From assembly GCF_024628805.1 (NCBI RefSeq), contig NZ_CP102382.1, forward strand, positions 372,001 through 436,000: a stretch of DNA of 64,000 nt. Reading direction: 5' to 3'. Source of the DNA: Paenimyroides aestuarii (GTDB lineage: Bacteria > Bacteroidota > Bacteroidia > Flavobacteriales > Flavobacteriaceae). The notes below the pieces were generated by a model. The model was not told the DNA's origin, did not search any database, and worked only from the letters and a program-made list of their open reading frames with translations. Made by a program: the position numbers and the translations under genes. Below, one piece after another: positions 43,038 to 52,057 of this stretch. The first letter of the stretch is position 1; each line of letters begins with the position of its first letter.

Positions 43038-44288
43038 CTAAAAATTATAAACCAAACCAACGCTTAGCAATTGTTTAAACTGCACCCGCGGCCCTTCGGT
43101 GATTTGCACGCCATCAACGTCGCGCTTGTTTTTTATGTCATCATCATAAATCAAATGACCGCCCAAAGTGGCTTTTAGCAAACTGTTGATTTTCATTTCT
43201 AATTGCAATTGCCAGTCGATATCTATATTTCCAAAATTATTCAAATAATCGGTATATAAGGTAAGATTGTTCTTTAAATTCACATTGCTCATTATGTTTT
43301 TATTCCATTCGGTAGTAAACAAAAAACCCAATTCGTTTCTCGATTTTTTGCCCGGTTGCAACAAATTTCCATTTGCATCAAATATTCCGCCTTCTAAACC
43401 AAAAGCACCACTATTTGCCAAAGCATCATCTAAAACCAAAGTAGATTTTAATGTTAAGGGCGAAATATAGGCTTTAAAATTATTTTTGGAATACTCAGAA
43501 CCAATACCGGCAAATAAATAAGCGGGTGCAAAAGCGCGCGAAATGGGCACTTCTACATTGGGATAAGCATAACCGTTTGCCATTTGCGTGTTCAGCGTAA
43601 CTTTGGCAGAATAATACCAATTCGATTTTACCGATGTTTTATACCCAAACGAGGAATTAATGTTTAGAACGTCGTCGGTTTTGCGCAGTTCTAAATTTTC
43701 TTGTTTATTCAATCCGTACCGCACCTTTAATTCATTTACCCAAATAGTGCGTCCTCTTTCATAATTCCGGGAAAAATCGCCTTTCACAATACCCGAAATG
43801 GAACTAAAACCACCTGCATTCCAATTGGAAAATGTTCCTTGGTTGATATCTAATCCAAGCGTATTTGTTTTCTTCCAAAAACTCATTTCTGACCGAACAG
43901 GCGAAAGCGCATCATACAAAATTTGGGAGTTGGCACGGGGTGTACGGTCATACACCATTCCTTCTGGTTTAGGGATTAAAAAATAGGCCAAATCGCTGTT
44001 TTTGTTGCGTTTTGTAACTTCAAAGGTAGAAAGAACCACTTGGTGCACATTGCCCGCCGAGAAACTAGTTAAAACCGAATCTTGCAGCACCATTTTAGGT
44101 TCAACAGTGATCGGACGTATAAAAATGGTATCGTTTTTCTTTACCAACGTATCAAAAACCGAAAATTGTGTTCTGTAAAATGTATCAATATCTATTTTTG
44201 GTTTCTTTACCAACAATGTATCAGCAGGTTGTGAAAAACCAATCGCCGAAATCATTAGAAAAAAAACAACTATTTTAAATTTAAACAT
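43038..44288 (-). CDS. DUF3078 family outer-membrane protein
   Basis: 416 residues with a signal peptide (about 1-19). A Pro/Asp-rich N-terminal part (about 20-125) precedes a barrel-like region starting SFWKKTNTLGLDINQGTFSN and NWNAGGFSSISGI, the DUF3078 hallmark, and ends in Phe (GLVYNF) as outer-membrane barrels do. It overlaps the dxs end by 8 bp, so it is translated from the same message. Function unknown. Confidence 0.82.
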   Translation of the reverse strand: MFKFKIVVFFLMISAIGFSQPADTLLVKKPKIDIDTFYRTQFSVFDTLVKKNDTIFIRPITVEPKMVLQDSVLTSFSAGNVHQVVLSTFEVTKRNKNSDLAYFLIPKPEGMVYDRTPRANSQILYDALSPVRSEMSFWKKTNTLGLDINQGTFSNWNAGGFSSISGIVKGDFSRNYERGRTIWVNELKVRYGLNKQENLELRKTDDVLNINSSFGYKTSVKSNWYYSAKVTLNTQMANGYAYPNVEVPISRAFAPAYLFAGIGSEYSKNNFKAYISPLTLKSTLVLDDALANSGAFGLEGGIFDANGNLLQPGKKSRNELGFLFTTEWNKNIMSNVNLKNNLTLYTDYLNNFGNIDIDWQLQLEMKINSLLKATLGGHLIYDDDIKNKRDVDGVQITEGPRVQFKQLLSVGLVYNF

Positions 44289-46047
44289 TACTGATTTTTT
44301 TTAATATTTGTTGGATAGATGCGGCATCTAAACCACATTGTTGCCATTGTTCATGAACGGTGGCATGTTCTATAAACGCATCGGGCACTCCCAAATTGAT
44401 CACTTGCGTGTTGGTTTTACTTTCTGAAACAATTTGATTCACAACGCTGCCAAACCCACCTTTTACAACACCTTCTTCAATCGTGAGCAATACTTCGTAG
44501 GTATTTGCTAAATCTAAAATTGCTTTTTTGTTCAAAGGTTTAATTTGCAAGAAATGATACACCGAAAAATAATCATCATCAAAATTTAAGGCTTCTAACA
44601 CATTTTCGATGATGGTTCCGGTGGATAAAACCGCTGCTCTTTTTCCTTTTCTTATAGATTGAATGGTAGTAAAATCAATAGTTTCAAAAGGAACATTCCA
44701 TTCTTGAATAGTTGCATAGCCCCGCGGATAGCGAACTGCAACCGGCTGTGATCGATTATTTTGAAGGTTATAAAGCACTTGTCGCAATTCCACTGCATCT
44801 TTTGGCGCAAGAATTTTCATATTGGGAATTGCTTGTAAATACGCAATATCAAATACACCCTGATGCGTGGCACCATCTTCGCCCACCAAGCCTGCTCTAT
44901 CAATACAAAAAACCACTGGAATATTTTGCAATGCTACATCGTGGATCAATTGATCGTATGCACGCTGCAAAAACGTAGAATAAATGGCACAAAAAACAGT
45001 GAAACCGCTTAGTGAAATACCAGCTGCCAAGGTAACGGCGTGTTGCTCGGCAATACCCACGTCAATGGCGCGTTCCGGAAAAACATCCATCATGTGTTTT
45101 AACGAACTCCCTGTGGGCATTGCTGGGGTAATGGCAAATATGTTAGCATTTTGTTGGGCTAATTCCAGCAATGTCAATCCAAAAACATCTTGATATTTGG
45201 TGCGTTTTTGCGCTTTATTTTCAAGCAAATCGCCTGTAATCTTGTCAAACTTTCCGGGAGCATGATAAACCACCTGGTTTTCTTCGGCTTGTTTTAGTCC
45301 TTTTCCTTTGGTAGTGATGATGTGTAGAAACTGCGGACCTGTTTTGCTTTTTAATCGTTGTAATTCATGGATTAAGGCTTTTAAATCGTGTCCGTCAATT
45401 GGTCCCACGTATTTAAAATTCAACGATTTAATCATGTTGTTCACCTTTGGATTTTCACCTTGCTTCACTTGCATTAAATAGCTTTTTAAAGCTCCCACGC
45501 TCGGGTCAATTCCAATGGCATTATCGTTTAAAACCACAATTAAATTCGCATTGGCAACACCTGCATGATTCAACGCCTCGAATGCCATTCCCGAAGCAAT
45601 AGACGCATCGCCAATCACGGCTATATGCTGTGTGTGTGCATTGCCTTTTAACTTACTGCCCATTGCCATGCCAAGCGCGGCCGATATTGATGTAGAGGAA
45701 TGCCCTACGCCAAAAGCGTCGTATGTGCTTTCACTGATTTTAGGAAAACCACTCAATCCGTTTTTTTGTCGGTTGCTAGCAAACTGCTCTTTTCTTCCTG
45801 TTAGAATTTTGTGCACATATGCCTGATGTCCCACATCCCAAACCAATTTATCAATGGGTGTATCAAACACATAATGCAACGCAATGGTAAGTTCTACTAC
45901 TCCCAAACTTGCCCCCAAATGACCGCCGTTTACAGAAACCACATCGATAATAAAACTGCGAATTTCAGCAGCTAACTGTTGCAGTTGCTCGATTGTTTTC
46001 GATTTTAAATCGGCAGGAAATTCAATAGTGGGTAAAATCGGAGCCAT
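44281..46047 (-). CDS. dxs: 1-deoxy-D-xylulose-5-phosphate synthase
   Basis: 588 residues, thiamine-diphosphate enzyme that condenses pyruvate and glyceraldehyde 3-phosphate, first step of the MEP isoprenoid pathway. Signatures: GHLGASLGVVELTIALHYVF with VGHQAYVHKILTGR near the N-terminus, cofactor motif GDASIASGMAFEALN...VVLNDN, and EDGATHQG in the Pyr domain; a transketolase C-terminal domain completes it. Slightly shorter than typical (about 620). Divergent from tadA. Confidence 0.95.
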   Translation of the reverse strand: MAPILPTIEFPADLKSKTIEQLQQLAAEIRSFIIDVVSVNGGHLGASLGVVELTIALHYVFDTPIDKLVWDVGHQAYVHKILTGRKEQFASNRQKNGLSGFPKISESTYDAFGVGHSSTSISAALGMAMGSKLKGNAHTQHIAVIGDASIASGMAFEALNHAGVANANLIVVLNDNAIGIDPSVGALKSYLMQVKQGENPKVNNMIKSLNFKYVGPIDGHDLKALIHELQRLKSKTGPQFLHIITTKGKGLKQAEENQVVYHAPGKFDKITGDLLENKAQKRTKYQDVFGLTLLELAQQNANIFAITPAMPTGSSLKHMMDVFPERAIDVGIAEQHAVTLAAGISLSGFTVFCAIYSTFLQRAYDQLIHDVALQNIPVVFCIDRAGLVGEDGATHQGVFDIAYLQAIPNMKILAPKDAVELRQVLYNLQNNRSQPVAVRYPRGYATIQEWNVPFETIDFTTIQSIRKGKRAAVLSTGTIIENVLEALNFDDDYFSVYHFLQIKPLNKKAILDLANTYEVLLTIEEGVVKGGFGSVVNQIVSESKTNTQVINLGVPDAFIEHATVHEQWQQCGLDAASIQQILKKISNV

Positions 46048-46085
46048 TCGTTTTAAAAATATAGAGCAAATTTACAATAATATCT

Positions 46086-46093
46086 TATTTTTG
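46086..46093 (+). promoter_or_regulatory. -7 element for tadA
   Basis: TATTTTTG, ending 21 bp before the chosen ATG at 46115, in the short gap to the divergent dxs gene. Confidence 0.45.
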
Positions 46094-46114
46094 ACGAATA
46101 ATTTACTGATTGGT

Positions 46115-46549
46115 ATGCTGCTGAACCACGAATATTACATGCAAATTGCTTTAACAGAAGCGAAAGAAGCTTTTGAGAAAGATGAAATTCCCATTGGTGC
46201 CCTAATCGTTGCAAACGATCGAATCATTGCTAAAACCCACAACCTCACCGAAAGTTTAAACGATGTTACGGCACATGCAGAAATGCAGGCTATCACGGCA
46301 GCAGCACATGCTATTGGAGGCAAATATCTAAAAAATTGCACCATGTATTTAACCGTTGAACCTTGCCAAATGTGTGCAGGTGCTTTGTATTGGAGCCAAA
46401 TTTCTAAAATTGTTATTGGCGCACAAGACAATAAACGGGGGTTTACAACTATGGGTGGAAAACTGCATCCTAAAACCGAAATTATTTATGGCGTTTTAGA
46501 AAAAGAATGCAGCGCATTGATGCTGACTTTTTTTCAGAATAAAAGATAA
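46115..46549 (+). CDS. tadA: tRNA-specific adenosine deaminase
   Basis: 144 residues from the ATG at 46115; an earlier in-frame ATG at 46028 would start inside dxs and before the promoter. Zinc-dependent deaminase fold: HAEMQAI (His ligand and catalytic Glu, about residues 52-58) and PCQMCAGAL (two Cys ligands, about 81-89). TadA converts A34 to inosine in tRNA-Arg(ACG). The sequence fits TadA better than guanine or cytosine deaminases. Confidence 0.88.
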   Translation: MLLNHEYYMQIALTEAKEAFEKDEIPIGALIVANDRIIAKTHNLTESLNDVTAHAEMQAITAAAHAIGGKYLKNCTMYLTVEPCQMCAGALYWSQISKIVIGAQDNKRGFTTMGGKLHPKTEIIYGVLEKECSALMLTFFQNKR

Positions 46550-46551
46550 AA

Positions 46552-46633
46552 TGTCATTCTGAACGAAGTGAAGAATCCTTAAGATTGCTTCGCCAGTTCG
46601 CTATTGCTCGTGCCCTCCTTCGTCGGAATGACA
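46552..46633. repeat. Dispersed palindromic intergenic element (TGTCATTCTGAACGAAG type)
   Basis: Begins TGTCATTCTGAACGAAG and ends CTTCGTCGGAATGACA, an 82-bp element with inverted ends. Sequences of this kind are scattered between genes in many Bacteroidota genomes. GC content is visibly higher than around it. Confidence 0.65.
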
Positions 46634-46670
46634 AGTTAAATTTATATTTTTTGCGAAAGAGTATTACTGT

Positions 46671-47261
46671 TTAAAAACGATAGCCCACAGACAGCTGCAT
46701 GACCCTGTTTTTCCAATCCACATCGGGATTATCAATTACATTGGTTAAACCTGCATTGTATCGGGCAGAAATCATAAAATCAATGATGTTTACGCTTAAG
46801 CCTACATTTACAGAAAAATCAAAGTCATTGAAATTAGGGCTTTTTGGATCTAAATCAGACCATTTTACTTTAGAATCGGTTAAAAATCCTGCTTGTGGAC
46901 CTGCTTCAATTGCGATTCCGTTGGTTAAATAATATTTTAGCATCACTGGCACGTTTACATAACTTAAATTAAAATCATGCTCTAAGGTGTTGTTTTCAAA
47001 AGTGGTTTTCCATTTACCACCTGCTGATGAATAATACACTTCGGGTTGAATGGCAAACTTGTCAAAACGAACTTCAGCAAACGCACCAATATGAAATCCG
47101 TTGATGGAATTGTTGTCGTGAAATTCTTGCCAACTGCTTCCTGCTAATTTGGCATTGTTGTAACCAACTTTGGGACCGAAGGTAAAATCTTGCGCACTAA
47201 CTGCATTTGTAAATAAAAACGCCGAAAAAAGTGCCGTTGTAATTTTAGATAACTTTTTCAT
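46671..47261 (-). CDS. Porin-family outer-membrane beta-barrel protein
   Basis: 196 residues with a signal peptide ending SAQ. PorT/OMP_b-brl_2 type: FTFGPKVGYNNAKLAGSSW, FHIGAFAEVRFDKFAIQPEV, YVNVPVMLKYYLTNGIAIEA and a terminal QLSVGYRF. It is a paralogue of the next gene (46.7 and 47.4 kb share strand order and the GPKxG, IQPEVxYS, PVMxKYY motifs), arising by tandem duplication. Probably structural or a small pore; substrate unknown. Confidence 0.78.
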   Translation of the reverse strand: MKKLSKITTALFSAFLFTNAVSAQDFTFGPKVGYNNAKLAGSSWQEFHDNNSINGFHIGAFAEVRFDKFAIQPEVYYSSAGGKWKTTFENNTLEHDFNLSYVNVPVMLKYYLTNGIAIEAGPQAGFLTDSKVKWSDLDPKSPNFNDFDFSVNVGLSVNIIDFMISARYNAGLTNVIDNPDVDWKNRVMQLSVGYRF

Positions 47262-47371
47262 AGAATAGATCTTTTTTTATGTTTATCAAATTTTAAACCA
47301 AAGTTAAAATTACTCAAAATAACATAAAAACGCTATTAGTTCAAGCATAAACTGTAACTTTTTTCCACAAA

Positions 47372-47398
47372 AAAACCGCAACAAATCGTTGCGGTTTT
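47372..47398. terminator. Hairpin terminator downstream of the second porin-like gene
   Basis: AAAACCGCAAC (47372-47382) pairs with GTTGCGGTTTT (47388-47398), 11-bp perfect stem. Confidence 0.85.
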
Positions 47399-47416
47399 CA
47401 CTAAATATTGTAATTG

Positions 47417-48025
47417 TTAGAATTTGTATCCAACACCTACTTGGATTACTCCGTTTTTTAAATCACTTGTTTGAAAAGTTACATTTCCATTTGCTGCAGA
47501 AATATCTTCATTAGCTTTTGATAAGCCCAAATTATAACGAGCTCCTACAAAAAAGCCCATTGGCATGTCATAAGCTAAACCAACACCTAAACCAAAATCA
47601 ACAGATTTATAAGCGTCTTTAGAGTCACCAGTAAGATTACCAATTTCCGATTCTGATTTCATTAAAAAACCAACATAAGGCCCTAATTCAGCAGAAAAAC
47701 CATCAACTATATAATATTTCGCCATAATGGGTACGTTAATATAGTCATTCTTTATCTCACTTTCAAAAGAACCTAATGGTGTTGTTGTAGAAGTTTTTGC
47801 TCCTTGAGTGGAATAAATCACCTCTGGTTGAATAGAAAACTTTTCGTTAAATTTTATCTCTGCTACTGCTCCAACATGGAAACCTATTTTCATCTCACTA
47901 TTGTCTAATCCTGATAAATTAGCAAAGTTAACCCCTGCTTTAGGACCAAATTTTACTTCTTGCTGTGCCAATGCGCTTGTAGAAAACGCAACCAACCCTA
48001 AAAGGGTCATCGTAATTTTTCTCAT
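47417..48025 (-). CDS. Porin-family outer-membrane beta-barrel protein
   Basis: 202 residues, signal peptide ending ALAQ, then KFGPKAGVNFANLSGLDNSE, FHVGAVAEIKFNEKFSIQPE, YINVPIMAKYYIVDGFSAEL and a terminal Phe (VIQVGVGYKF). Same eight-strand barrel family as the neighbour at 46671. Each has its own terminator, so they are probably separate transcripts. Confidence 0.78.
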   Translation of the reverse strand: MRKITMTLLGLVAFSTSALAQQEVKFGPKAGVNFANLSGLDNSEMKIGFHVGAVAEIKFNEKFSIQPEVIYSTQGAKTSTTTPLGSFESEIKNDYINVPIMAKYYIVDGFSAELGPYVGFLMKSESEIGNLTGDSKDAYKSVDFGLGVGLAYDMPMGFFVGARYNLGLSKANEDISAANGNVTFQTSDLKNGVIQVGVGYKF

Positions 48026-48116
48026 AAATATTGTTTTAAAAATTTTGTTTCTAACAAAAATAACAATTAAAATGATTTAACAAAGTTTTTTTGACAACTA
48101 TTTAAAAAGCGGGTAT

Positions 48117-48146
48117 AAAAAAAGCCGAACGTTTGTTCGGCTTTTT
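48117..48146. terminator. Hairpin terminator downstream of rng
   Basis: AAAAGCCGAAC (48120-48130), loop GTTT, GTTCGGCTTTTT (48135-48146). Ends directly at the rng stop. Confidence 0.85.
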
Positions 48147-48147
48147 A

Positions 48148-49704
48148 CTATTCTATTTGGTTTCCTTCTTTATCAAAGAAATGGTATTCTAAGTAGGTAT
48201 AGGCATCGCGTGGAATGATTTTTATCCAGCGTTTGTGTTCCAACACCCATTTGTTTCGTACCGATGGAAATCCTTTGGTTAAATACGCAGCAATAAATGG
48301 ATGCGCATTTAAAACCACATTTCTGTGGTCTTTAATAATTCGTTCTAAGTCAGCCGATATTTTATCAATAACTAAAATAGGAGCCTCTATTTCACCTTCA
48401 CCGTTGTGGTCAGGGTTTTCTTCTTTTGTTTTGATAGAAACTTCGGGTCTAACGCGTTGTCTAGTAATTTGAATCAATCCAAATTTACTAGGAGGCAAGA
48501 TTTTGTGTTTTGCTTTGTCATCGCTCATTTCTTCTTTTAGGAAATCATATAATACTTTACGATTTTCAGGATTACTCATGTCTATAAAATCAACAACGAT
48601 AATCCCGCCCATATCGCGCAATCTTAACTGGCGTGCAATTTCTGATGCTGCGATCATGTTTACCTCAAGAGCCGTATCCTCTTGTGATTGAGCTTTGTTC
48701 GAGCGGTTTCCACTGTTTACATCGATAACGTGTAATGCTTCGGTATGTTCTATAATAAGGTAGGCTCCTTTGCTCATAGATACGGTTTTACCGAAGGAAG
48801 TTTTTATTTGTCGTTCAATATGATACTTTTCGAACAACGGCACTTCTTTGTTGTTATAATGCTTTACGATGGAAACTTTTGAAGGGGCTATTTCTTGCAG
48901 ATAGTCCTTCGTTTGGTAGTACAATTCTTCATCATCAATATAAATTCCCGTAAAAGTGTCATTAAAAACATCGCGCAAAATGCTTGATGCTCTGTTTACT
49001 TCGCCAAAAACTTTTGATGGATGATGAGCTGTAGTTAAACGTTTGCAAAGCAATATCCATTTGTCTATTAAACTTTGCAAGTCTTTTTCTAATTCGGTAA
49101 CATTTTTGCCTTCGGCTACTGTTCGCACAATAACCCCGAATCCTTTTGGTTTAATGGTTAACATCATCTTTTTAAGACGATCTTTTTCTTGTTTTGATTC
49201 TATTTTTTGTGAAATAGAAACTCGTTCAGAAAAAGGAACCAACACCAAATAGCGACCTGCAAGCGAAAGTTCAGAACTTATTCGCGGCCCTTTTGTGGAT
49301 ATGGGTTCTTTAACTATTTGCACTAAAATTGATTGATTGGCACTTAACACATCGTTGATGACGCCGTTTTTATCAATTTCGGTTTCAAAAGGAAGTTTTT
49401 TAAGAGTGAAATCATTTAGTTTACCTGAAGTTACAAGCTTTGTAAACTTCATGAGCGTAGGAAGATTGGGACCTAAATCGTGGTAATGCAAAAAGGCGTC
49501 TTTATCGAAGCCTACGTTTACAAATGCAGCATTTAGTCCAGGAACGGGTTTGCGGATTTTGGCAATAAAGATATCGCCCACCGAAAAGCCTTTTTCGTCT
49601 TCCCTATCTCTGTGTAGTTCTACTAATTTTCCATCTTTTAATAAGGCAAAATCTACCGTATTGGAACCAGACCTAATAATTAACTCTTTGTTCACTTGGT
49701 ACAT
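48148..49704 (-). CDS. rng: Ribonuclease G/E family endoribonuclease
   Basis: 518 residues: an S1 domain in the N-terminal part (about 35-120, FSVGDIFIAKIRKPVPGLNA), then the RNase E/G catalytic core with GGIIVVDFIDMSNPENR (metal-binding Asp). It lacks the long C-terminal scaffold of RNase E, so RNase G-like; Bacteroidota carry this single form. Roles: 16S rRNA 5' maturation and mRNA decay. Same strand as the 30-residue gene and the HU gene upstream. Confidence 0.92.
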   Translation of the reverse strand: MYQVNKELIIRSGSNTVDFALLKDGKLVELHRDREDEKGFSVGDIFIAKIRKPVPGLNAAFVNVGFDKDAFLHYHDLGPNLPTLMKFTKLVTSGKLNDFTLKKLPFETEIDKNGVINDVLSANQSILVQIVKEPISTKGPRISSELSLAGRYLVLVPFSERVSISQKIESKQEKDRLKKMMLTIKPKGFGVIVRTVAEGKNVTELEKDLQSLIDKWILLCKRLTTAHHPSKVFGEVNRASSILRDVFNDTFTGIYIDDEELYYQTKDYLQEIAPSKVSIVKHYNNKEVPLFEKYHIERQIKTSFGKTVSMSKGAYLIIEHTEALHVIDVNSGNRSNKAQSQEDTALEVNMIAASEIARQLRLRDMGGIIVVDFIDMSNPENRKVLYDFLKEEMSDDKAKHKILPPSKFGLIQITRQRVRPEVSIKTKEENPDHNGEGEIEAPILVIDKISADLERIIKDHRNVVLNAHPFIAAYLTKGFPSVRNKWVLEHKRWIKIIPRDAYTYLEYHFFDKEGNQIE

Positions 49705-49723
49705 TTTTATCTGCTGAGTTTAG

Positions 49724-49786
49724 TTTAAAGGTTTACGGTTTAAAGTTTATTAAAAACTTGAAACAATAAAAACTTGAAACCAAAAA
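49724..49786. repeat. Palindromic TTTAAAGGTTT-type repeat upstream of rng
   Basis: GGTTTAAAGTTT and AAACTTGAAACC are inverted copies (10 of 12), with a second AAACTTGAAAC between. Related in sequence to the element inside leuS at 12143-12210. Confidence 0.5.
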
Positions 49787-49880
49787 TACAGATGGATTAA
49801 ACATTAACAGGTATTACCCGGTTTCTTTTAAATGTGTATTTAAAAGATTTTTCAAAGAACTTTTTAATTTGAAATAAAAG

Positions 49881-49908
49881 AAAAAGTAGTTTAAAACTAC
49901 TTTTTCTT
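49881..49908. terminator. Palindromic terminator overlapping the end of the 30-residue gene
   Basis: AAAAAGTAGTTT and AAACTACTTTTT form a palindrome; the TAG stop of the small gene lies in its arm. Confidence 0.65.
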
Positions 49909-49989
49909 TTTGTGACGGTTAGCTCTCGCTCTTTTTTTACGTTTGTGCGTAGCTACCTTATGTCTTTTTCTTTTTTTACCACTTGGCAT
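49897..49989 (-). CDS. 30-residue, extremely basic conserved protein, probably ribosome-associated
   Basis: MPSGKKRKRHKVATHKRKKR followed by ARANRHKKKK and TAG: 30 residues, about two thirds Lys, Arg or His. It lies between the HU gene and rng on the same strand and ends in a terminator. Near-identical short frames are, as I recall, conserved across Bacteroidota and sometimes named THX-like ribosomal proteins; binding to rRNA is likely from composition. It is missed by usual length cut-offs. Confidence 0.7.
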   Translation of the reverse strand: MPSGKKRKRHKVATHKRKKRARANRHKKKK

Positions 49990-50014
49990 AATCTTGTAGT
50001 TTTTAAGTTAGTAA

Positions 50015-50305
50015 TTATTTTACGTCTGTGTTTGTTTTAACACCTTCCACAAACACTTTAGCTGGTTTAAAAGCCGGAATGTTGTGAGCAGGGATTTTAA
50101 TTGTTGTATTTTTAGATATATTTCTACCCGTTTTTTCTGCTCTAGTTTTAATTATAAAGCTTCCGAAACCTCTTAAATATACGTTATCTCCACTTTCTAA
50201 AGAAGATTTTACTTCCTCCATAAAAGATTCCACAGTTGCCTGCACATCACCTTTCTCAAGCCCTAATTTCTCTGAAATTTTAGCTACAATGTCTGCTTTA
50301 GTCAT
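50015..50305 (-). CDS. HU family DNA-binding protein
   Basis: 96 residues from the ATG at 50305 (MTKADIVAKISEKLG), the normal HU start; an upstream in-frame codon would add an unrelated 15 residues. The dimerisation helices (1-45) and the beta-arm region GFGSFIIKTRAEKTGRNI with the conserved PAHNIPAFKP tip are present. Nucleoid protein that bends DNA. A TATATTTG -7 element lies at 50348-50355 (minus). Confidence 0.92.
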   Translation of the reverse strand: MTKADIVAKISEKLGLEKGDVQATVESFMEEVKSSLESGDNVYLRGFGSFIIKTRAEKTGRNISKNTTIKIPAHNIPAFKPAKVFVEGVKTNTDVK

Positions 50306-50347
50306 TATCTCTTTGTAAATTAATTTGTTGTCTGTTTTTTGAGTTTG

Positions 50348-50355
50348 CAAATATA
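50348..50355 (-). promoter_or_regulatory. -7 element for the HU gene
   Basis: TATATTTG on the minus strand, 42 bp before the HU ATG. No -33 element at normal distance. Confidence 0.4.
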
Positions 50356-50431
50356 TTAATTTTATTATAATATCTACATTTCAAACCATTAAATTTTAAA
50401 CTAATAGCTATTTAGGTTGTTTTTTCTGGGG

Positions 50432-51502
50432 TTATTGCACTACTTTTTCGATATAAGAAGAGTTCATTGCGCGTAATGTTCCCATATAATTCAGTGAAAA
50501 CTCTAAATAATCGCCTACTTTATAGTTTTTTTCATTTGTTTGTAAATCTACAATAATCATATCCGAACTCGCGCCAAAAAAGCGGATATCACCATCTTTT
50601 GGAAAAATATTGGTTTGATCTACGTCTAAAATTCCTAAATCTAAAATGGCACGAAATGATTTTTTTCCGATTTCTTTTTCATCAAACGTAAATGATTTTC
50701 CTTCTAAATTGGTTCCAAAATCACCTTCGGGCACCATTGGTTTTTCAATTAATTCAATGATTTCTGCTTTTAGGGTAAAAACATCTTGTTTCAGTAAATT
50801 ACTGGGTGCATCTTTATACACATCGGTACCTTGGTAAAGGGTTTCCCCCACTCGAAAATGATTGATACCAGATGGCAGTTTGTTTTGAAAAATCAATGGA
50901 ATGGTAACGGATGATCCACCTGAAACATATTGAATTTTTTTATTGAACTTTGCTTCGATTAGCTGTTTGTATAATGCCAATTGAATCAATTTATCGGTGC
51001 TTGGCAACACGCCATACAAACACGAAAGATTGGTACCAATACCCACCACCTCGATATTTTTCAACTGAAACACTTGATCGTAAAACGAAATCACATTTTC
51101 ACGCATAACTCCTTCGCGCAGTTCCCCCAATTCAATCATAATAATAATTTTATGCGTTTTGTTTTGCTTTTGGGCTTCTTGCGAAAGTAGTTTTATGGTA
51201 GTAATATCGGTATTCATGCTGATATCTGCATATTTCACTACCGATGCCACCGAACGTTTGGGCGTGGGTTTAATATAAATGGTTTCAACCTTTGGATTGA
51301 TTTCTTTTATGGCTTTTAAATTGCTTACCCGCGAATCGCACACTTGCGTGGGTTGCAAGCTTAACACTTCTTTCAAAAACAATTTATTACCACATAGCAT
51401 TTTGGTAACCACTGACCATTGAATATTTTTTAAGTCAAAAAAATAATCTAAACGTTCAAAGTTGTAAGCTAGGTGTTCCTTATGTAAGGTTATAACTGCC
51501 AT
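50432..51502 (-). CDS. Alanine/ornithine racemase family PLP enzyme
   Basis: 356 residues, fold III PLP enzyme with an alanine-racemase N-terminal barrel. The PLP lysine is likely in WSVVTKMLCGN (about residue 34); VSGGSSVTIPLI (phosphate-binding) and NHFRVGETLYQGTD are family motifs of the YhfX/ornithine racemase branch. It is not the canonical cell-wall Alr. Five bp separate it from the GNAT gene upstream, so the two are co-transcribed. Substrate unknown. Confidence 0.82.
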   Translation of the reverse strand: MAVITLHKEHLAYNFERLDYFFDLKNIQWSVVTKMLCGNKLFLKEVLSLQPTQVCDSRVSNLKAIKEINPKVETIYIKPTPKRSVASVVKYADISMNTDITTIKLLSQEAQKQNKTHKIIIMIELGELREGVMRENVISFYDQVFQLKNIEVVGIGTNLSCLYGVLPSTDKLIQLALYKQLIEAKFNKKIQYVSGGSSVTIPLIFQNKLPSGINHFRVGETLYQGTDVYKDAPSNLLKQDVFTLKAEIIELIEKPMVPEGDFGTNLEGKSFTFDEKEIGKKSFRAILDLGILDVDQTNIFPKDGDIRFFGASSDMIIVDLQTNEKNYKVGDYLEFSLNYMGTLRAMNSSYIEKVVQ

Positions 51503-51507
51503 AACAA

Positions 51508-51948
51508 TTATTTGGTTAAACGCATTTCTAAATACTTGTTTGTAAAGCCTAGTTTTTCGTAAAGTTTTATAGCAGGATTATCTGGTTCCACGTGTAGGGC
51601 AATATTTCCATTGGCTTTTTCAATCGCGTGTTGCATTAATTGTTTACCAATACCCTTTCCGCGTTGGGTGGCATCTGTTGCGATATATACCAAAATATTT
51701 TCAGGAATATAATCTTTCATACCGGTTTCGTTTACAATCACAGCACCAACAATTTGATCGTCTAAAGTAGCCGTAGCCACAAATCCGCCAAAAGAAGGTG
51801 TGATTTTTAAGGCATAATTCATACACTTTTCAATGTCTTGCTTGGGATCGCCGTATTGCTCTAAATTTTTGTAGAGAAAGTTTAAAATTGCTTCCTTTTC
51901 ATTAGTATTCGGTGTGTTCTCTTGACTGTATGTCTTGATTTTTAGCAT
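51508..51948 (-). CDS. GNAT family N-acetyltransferase
   Basis: 146 residues, started at 51948 (MLKIKTYSQENTPN) rather than an upstream codon in the mutY leader. The acetyl-CoA loop RGKGIGKQLM (motif A, about 100-109) and the C-terminal NPAIKLYEKLGF are clear. Acceptor is unknown. Operon with the racemase-like gene and divergent from mutY. Confidence 0.82.
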   Translation of the reverse strand: MLKIKTYSQENTPNTNEKEAILNFLYKNLEQYGDPKQDIEKCMNYALKITPSFGGFVATATLDDQIVGAVIVNETGMKDYIPENILVYIATDATQRGKGIGKQLMQHAIEKANGNIALHVEPDNPAIKLYEKLGFTNKYLEMRLTK

Positions 51949-52057
51949 AACTTTATTTTTTGTTTCTACTCTACACAAAGTTACTCATTTTAAATTAAAT
52001 GGATTTTTACTACAAAAACAGCTAAAAAAACTACCTTTACACCTGAAAATAATACGC

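Noticed and set aside
46028..46114. Earlier start for tadA
   Set aside because: It lies inside the divergent dxs gene and upstream of the -7 element.
46671..48025. Tandem porin-like barrels as an unusual system
   Set aside because: Pairs of such paralogous barrels are ordinary in Bacteroidota.
49724..49786. Riboswitch or structured leader before rng
   Set aside because: The palindrome is A/T-rich, matches the repeat type in leuS, and shows no conserved riboswitch core.
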